This document shows, piece by piece, positions 60,556-64,000 of a stretch of 64,000 nt of DNA (positions are counted from its first letter, which is position 1; the number at the start of each line of letters is the position of its first letter). The notes beneath the pieces are model-generated. The model did no database searches and was not told the origin of the DNA. It saw only the letters and a list, made by a program, of their open reading frames with translations. The stretch comes from Sphagnum compactum (taxonomy: Eukaryota > Bryophyta > Sphagnopsida > Sphagnales): positions 13,025,118-13,089,117 of the forward strand of contig OZ234503.1 in assembly GCA_965153455.1 (NCBI GenBank), in the 5' to 3' direction. Made by a program: the position numbers and the translations under genes.

Positions 60556-63500
60556 TAACTATAAATTCACCATTTCAACTTGTGTTCCGCATAGAAACCA
60601 TTGTAAGTGCTTTTCCATAACTCAAAATCCTCTGACAAGATTTGTAGTGTATTTGGAGGAATGCTTACTGAGCATAAGCATTAAGAACCTGTCGGGCATT
60701 TTGAAAAACAAAATGCCTTGTGTTGTTTGTTTTTCCATTATACACATTGGGTATAATGGGGTAAAAAAATTCGAAAGTAAAAAATCATTGATTTTTATGC
60801 CTTGTGACACCCTCCACCACAGACATTACCAAAATTGGGCCCACCTGTAACTCCACCTCACATGGGCCCTTATTTCATCAAGTTTTTTCATTGGAATTTT
60901 GAGGGTGTTTTTTTTGGTTTTTCCTCATAGTTTGATGTTTGATTTTATTGTGCATTACTTTGATTCATCTTTCATCTTTGAGTTAGTACCTATAACTGAT
61001 GGTCAGGACATATTTAATTATTTTAAAAAGCACTCAGGTTAAGTAGTTTCAAATTTAATTTTTCAAAATTTCAACTGCTAAGGAACAAGTATGCAAACTA
61101 CACCTTTTGTTGTGTATTTGTAATAGTAACCAATGTTGGGAAAATAATGTTTTAAATTCACAAGTTGGGAGTTTGATTCTGAACAATTTTGACAAATCTC
61201 TGTAAAATTTTCCCTTTTTTCAACTGGACCTTTTGCTAATTATTTTGTATCAAACATGATTCGGTTGTAGGTAAGGTATATATTATGTATCAAAGTGCTC
61301 CTTTTGACCTCTTGCTTACAGCAGAGTAAAAGATCATAACCTTGATACTCTAGCAAAATGTTCAACTTGTGGCACAAGACATTATCCAAGAAAAATATAA
61401 TGTGTCAAAAATCTTATTGCTGAAAAAAGAATATTTTTGCTATGCCATAAACACTTATTCCTAAGATAAAATTCTCTGGTGCGTGGTTAAGTTTGCACAG
61501 CTGGAAGCACTCAGCTGGGAGACTAACATTACCTTCAATTTAGGTTGAGTGTGATCATATATATATGTACCAAAACCATGCTCTGTAGTTTGCCACACAT
61601 GAAAAACAATCGGAGACTTCTAGAACTCAGAACCTCTGCTAAAAATGATTACATTCCATGTTCATCTGATCATGTGACCCAGCACTCACAAGTGCACCAT
61701 CCATTAGAAACCTGTTATATGACTGAGTTGTGGATGAACCACAACCTAGTTACCAAGGGTCCATCTTGGTTGTTTATCCTATAAAGCCCCGCACTTCCAC
61801 TTCACACTACCCCAGTAGTACCTATGTAAGTGGGTATGTATCATAGACAAGTGGGTAGGTAGACTATGTGTGATCACTATGTATGTAGGTAAGTAGGTGC
61901 AAGACACTTGATACCTATTAGGTATCTAAATGCATGTGTGTGGTTAGTATGTATAGCTTATGACCTCAGTTCACTATCGGAAAATAATACAAGGAAAAAG
62001 TGTTTCCTCTCCACATACCACCATCCTCTTGCATTGTGAGTTGTGAGTGGTTTTTTTGTTTTTGGTGAGATTTGGATTTTTTAACCAGAGATATTGTGAT
62101 TTCAACAAATACAATGGATTTTCGTGATAAAGAATGGGCTTAATTTATCAGATTTCGAATTTTTCAATATAAAAATCACCATATTTTTACAACAAGTTGC
62201 AGAGGTATAGAAAAAATATAAAACAACTCTTAAAATTTTGTGATTTCACATATGGTCTATAGCCAAATTTGGCTACTTCTTCTTGTCAACGATCACCAGT
62301 TTGCCTACATCATGAAATTGAAAAATAAAAACCCCATGAGCCTGGCAATCTTGATCACTGCTTGAAACATGGAGTGTAAGTCTACTTGTGAAGCCCCTTC
62401 ATTTCAAAGATGAATACAAATTTTAACAGCCAGTTACTGTAGGCAAAGTTACGACACCCTTTGCCTTTGCAAGTTTCTTTAACTCCTACAACTGGCTCCA
62501 ACTCTTGTCATTTTGATGGCACTAAGCATTACCTAAAGCATGCATAAATCCATAAATTTTTATCCTATACAATATTGCATGTTTTGAACATTCTACTTCT
62601 TAGGTACCTTGTTGAATTTGGCTCTTCAATCCTATGGAGGCATTTAAAAAACCTACTAGAAACATTGGGTTCAATTGCAACCAACCGATGTCAAGTCTAT
62701 TGAAATTGCAATAACATTAATGTACTATGACATTGGAGCATTTTTTTCACAAAAATCCTTTTTATGAGTCATAATGAATTTTTTGGGTCACCAAGTGACA
62801 AAAATTTGCCAAAACAGAAAAGCAGTGGTTGCATTGTATGAGGAAAAACTGAGGTAATTAGTGTTGTATAATATGGTATTAGGAGTTCACTTTATATTAC
62901 AAAATGACAAAGAATGTGTTTACATCCACAAGTATGAGGATGTCATTTGGTAATGTTTAATTAATTGATCATTATATCTAAGACAAGTAGGAATTTATGT
63001 TCTCAGGGTGCAAGCAAGATATTTTGTACATACTTGTTACCTTGTTTTCTACTTGAAAACACGAAAAAAACAAAATTTCAAAATTTTAACTTTTTTTATA
63101 GCATTTCAAAACAAATGATTTTTTAATTTTTTTTCGTGGGCATCTCTAGTCTCCCTCTAGCTTTCAAAAACAATTTGTCATACCATTTGGACTTGAAAAA
63201 ATATCTCAAAAGTATTCTCAAAGTATCCCCCATTTTTTAAAGGTTGGGGATGATTTTAGTTATGAAAATAACTCGATTAACCAAAACAATTATATTAGAA
63301 TGTTCACCACATCAATATTGAGGTGCTTGAAAAAAATTCAAATACTTGCAAAAACATTTCACCTACTTTCAAATACTTGAACTTCATTTTTCAAACTGCC
63401 AGAAATTTTAGATCCAATTCAATTACTTGAAAGTAGCTTAAAAAAACATGATTATAATAATTTAGCTTTTGAAGTCCATGCAAACAAGAGTTAAGAAATA

Positions 63501-64000
63501 ACATACCTAATTATTTTTTTACTATCCCCATAAAATCATCTACTTGCATTATTAGTCCTTTTTTTTAAGGACCCTAGTATTTTGTTGCTTACACTATTTT
63601 TTGTGTTTATTTTACCATGCTTTCACCATCTTGGACATGGGTGGAAATAACATGGACACAATTCAAGTACAAAATGTTTGACTGAATGTATTTCACATGA
63701 TGCATGTTCAAAAATTAACAATAGTGTAAAATCACTAGAAAAGGTTGGAAGTTGATCATGGTTCTTTTGATTGTGCTTACATCATTTAGGTTAATTTCGA
63801 AAAAAGTGTCAAAGAAATTGATCAACGTTTCATTCAAAGCATAGATATTATTATGGATGAAAATAAATGTTCATGAATGAAGTTCATCCATGGACCTATT
63901 TTGGATTAAAGTAAAAAATATAAAATATATGATATAAAGTCATATAAAATATCATACAATTTTAAAACTTTTACCTAGATGTTTTATGATCTATGGTAAG
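60554..64000. other. AT-rich intergenic DNA; no gene seen
   Basis: Contains a TATA-like TCCTATAAAGCCCC at 61778-61791 followed by TACTTAGGTA/GTAGGTAAGTAGG-type words (61815-61895), but no gene after it. At 63850-63895, ATGGATGAAA...GTTCATCCATGG resembles the ends of the candidate insertion at 36.3-37.6 kb; a related copy may begin here and run past the window. Confidence 0.45.

Overview
This is nuclear DNA of a land plant. The evidence is spliceosomal introns with GT/AG ends, plant-type protein families (a mitochondrial glycine-rich RNA-binding protein, a kiwellin, a SINA-type RING ligase, plant LDH with its single intron), CCCTAAA telo-boxes and plant transposons. The alpha/beta-hydrolase-NB-ARC-LRR receptor belongs to a class (HNL) described from liverworts and other seed-free plants and not from flowering plants. 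A fern, lycophyte or liverwort therefore fits best, but the species cannot be fixed from this window.

Layout. 1.2-3.1 kb (-): mitochondrial glycine-rich RNA-binding protein, four exons, with a TATA box upstream. 4.2-11.1 kb (-): an HNL immune-receptor gene that appears inactivated by in-frame stops and frameshifts and carries about 40 LRR units of 72 bp. 11.5-13.9 kb: diverged repeats and a tRNA-like SINE fragment. 13.9-15.2 kb (-): a broken trihelix (Myb/SANT-like) gene. 16.0-22.5 kb (+): INTS7 of the Integrator complex, seven exons, with a 106-bp tandem repeat in intron 1. 24.1-26.5 kb: Ty1-copia and Helitron remnants. 27.1-29.8 kb (+): L-lactate dehydrogenase with a long N-terminal extension. 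30-43 kb: AT-rich, gene-poor DNA holding a hAT relic split by about 3 kb of insertions, G-rich tracts and a strong hairpin. 43.9-45.8 kb (+): a kiwellin with a poly-glycine insert, whose intron is largely a hAT-like end plus a 31-bp minisatellite. 47.4-48.3 kb: a non-autonomous hAT element with an exact 8-bp target duplication. 49.9-51.2 kb (+): a SINA-type E3 ligase. 51.9-56.1 kb: a hAT element with both ends and an exact 8-bp target duplication, but a broken transposase. 58.5-59.6 kb: two minisatellites. 59.7-60.2 kb (+): a small membrane-anchored glycine-rich protein, function unknown. 60.6-64 kb: no gene recognised.

The genes are independent single-gene units, as usual in plants. Two (HNL, kiwellin) belong to defence. 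The others act in transcript processing (INTS7), organelle RNA binding, fermentation and protein turnover. The most notable items are the hydrolase-type receptor and its mode of decay, and two hAT-type insertions whose target-site duplications can be read directly.
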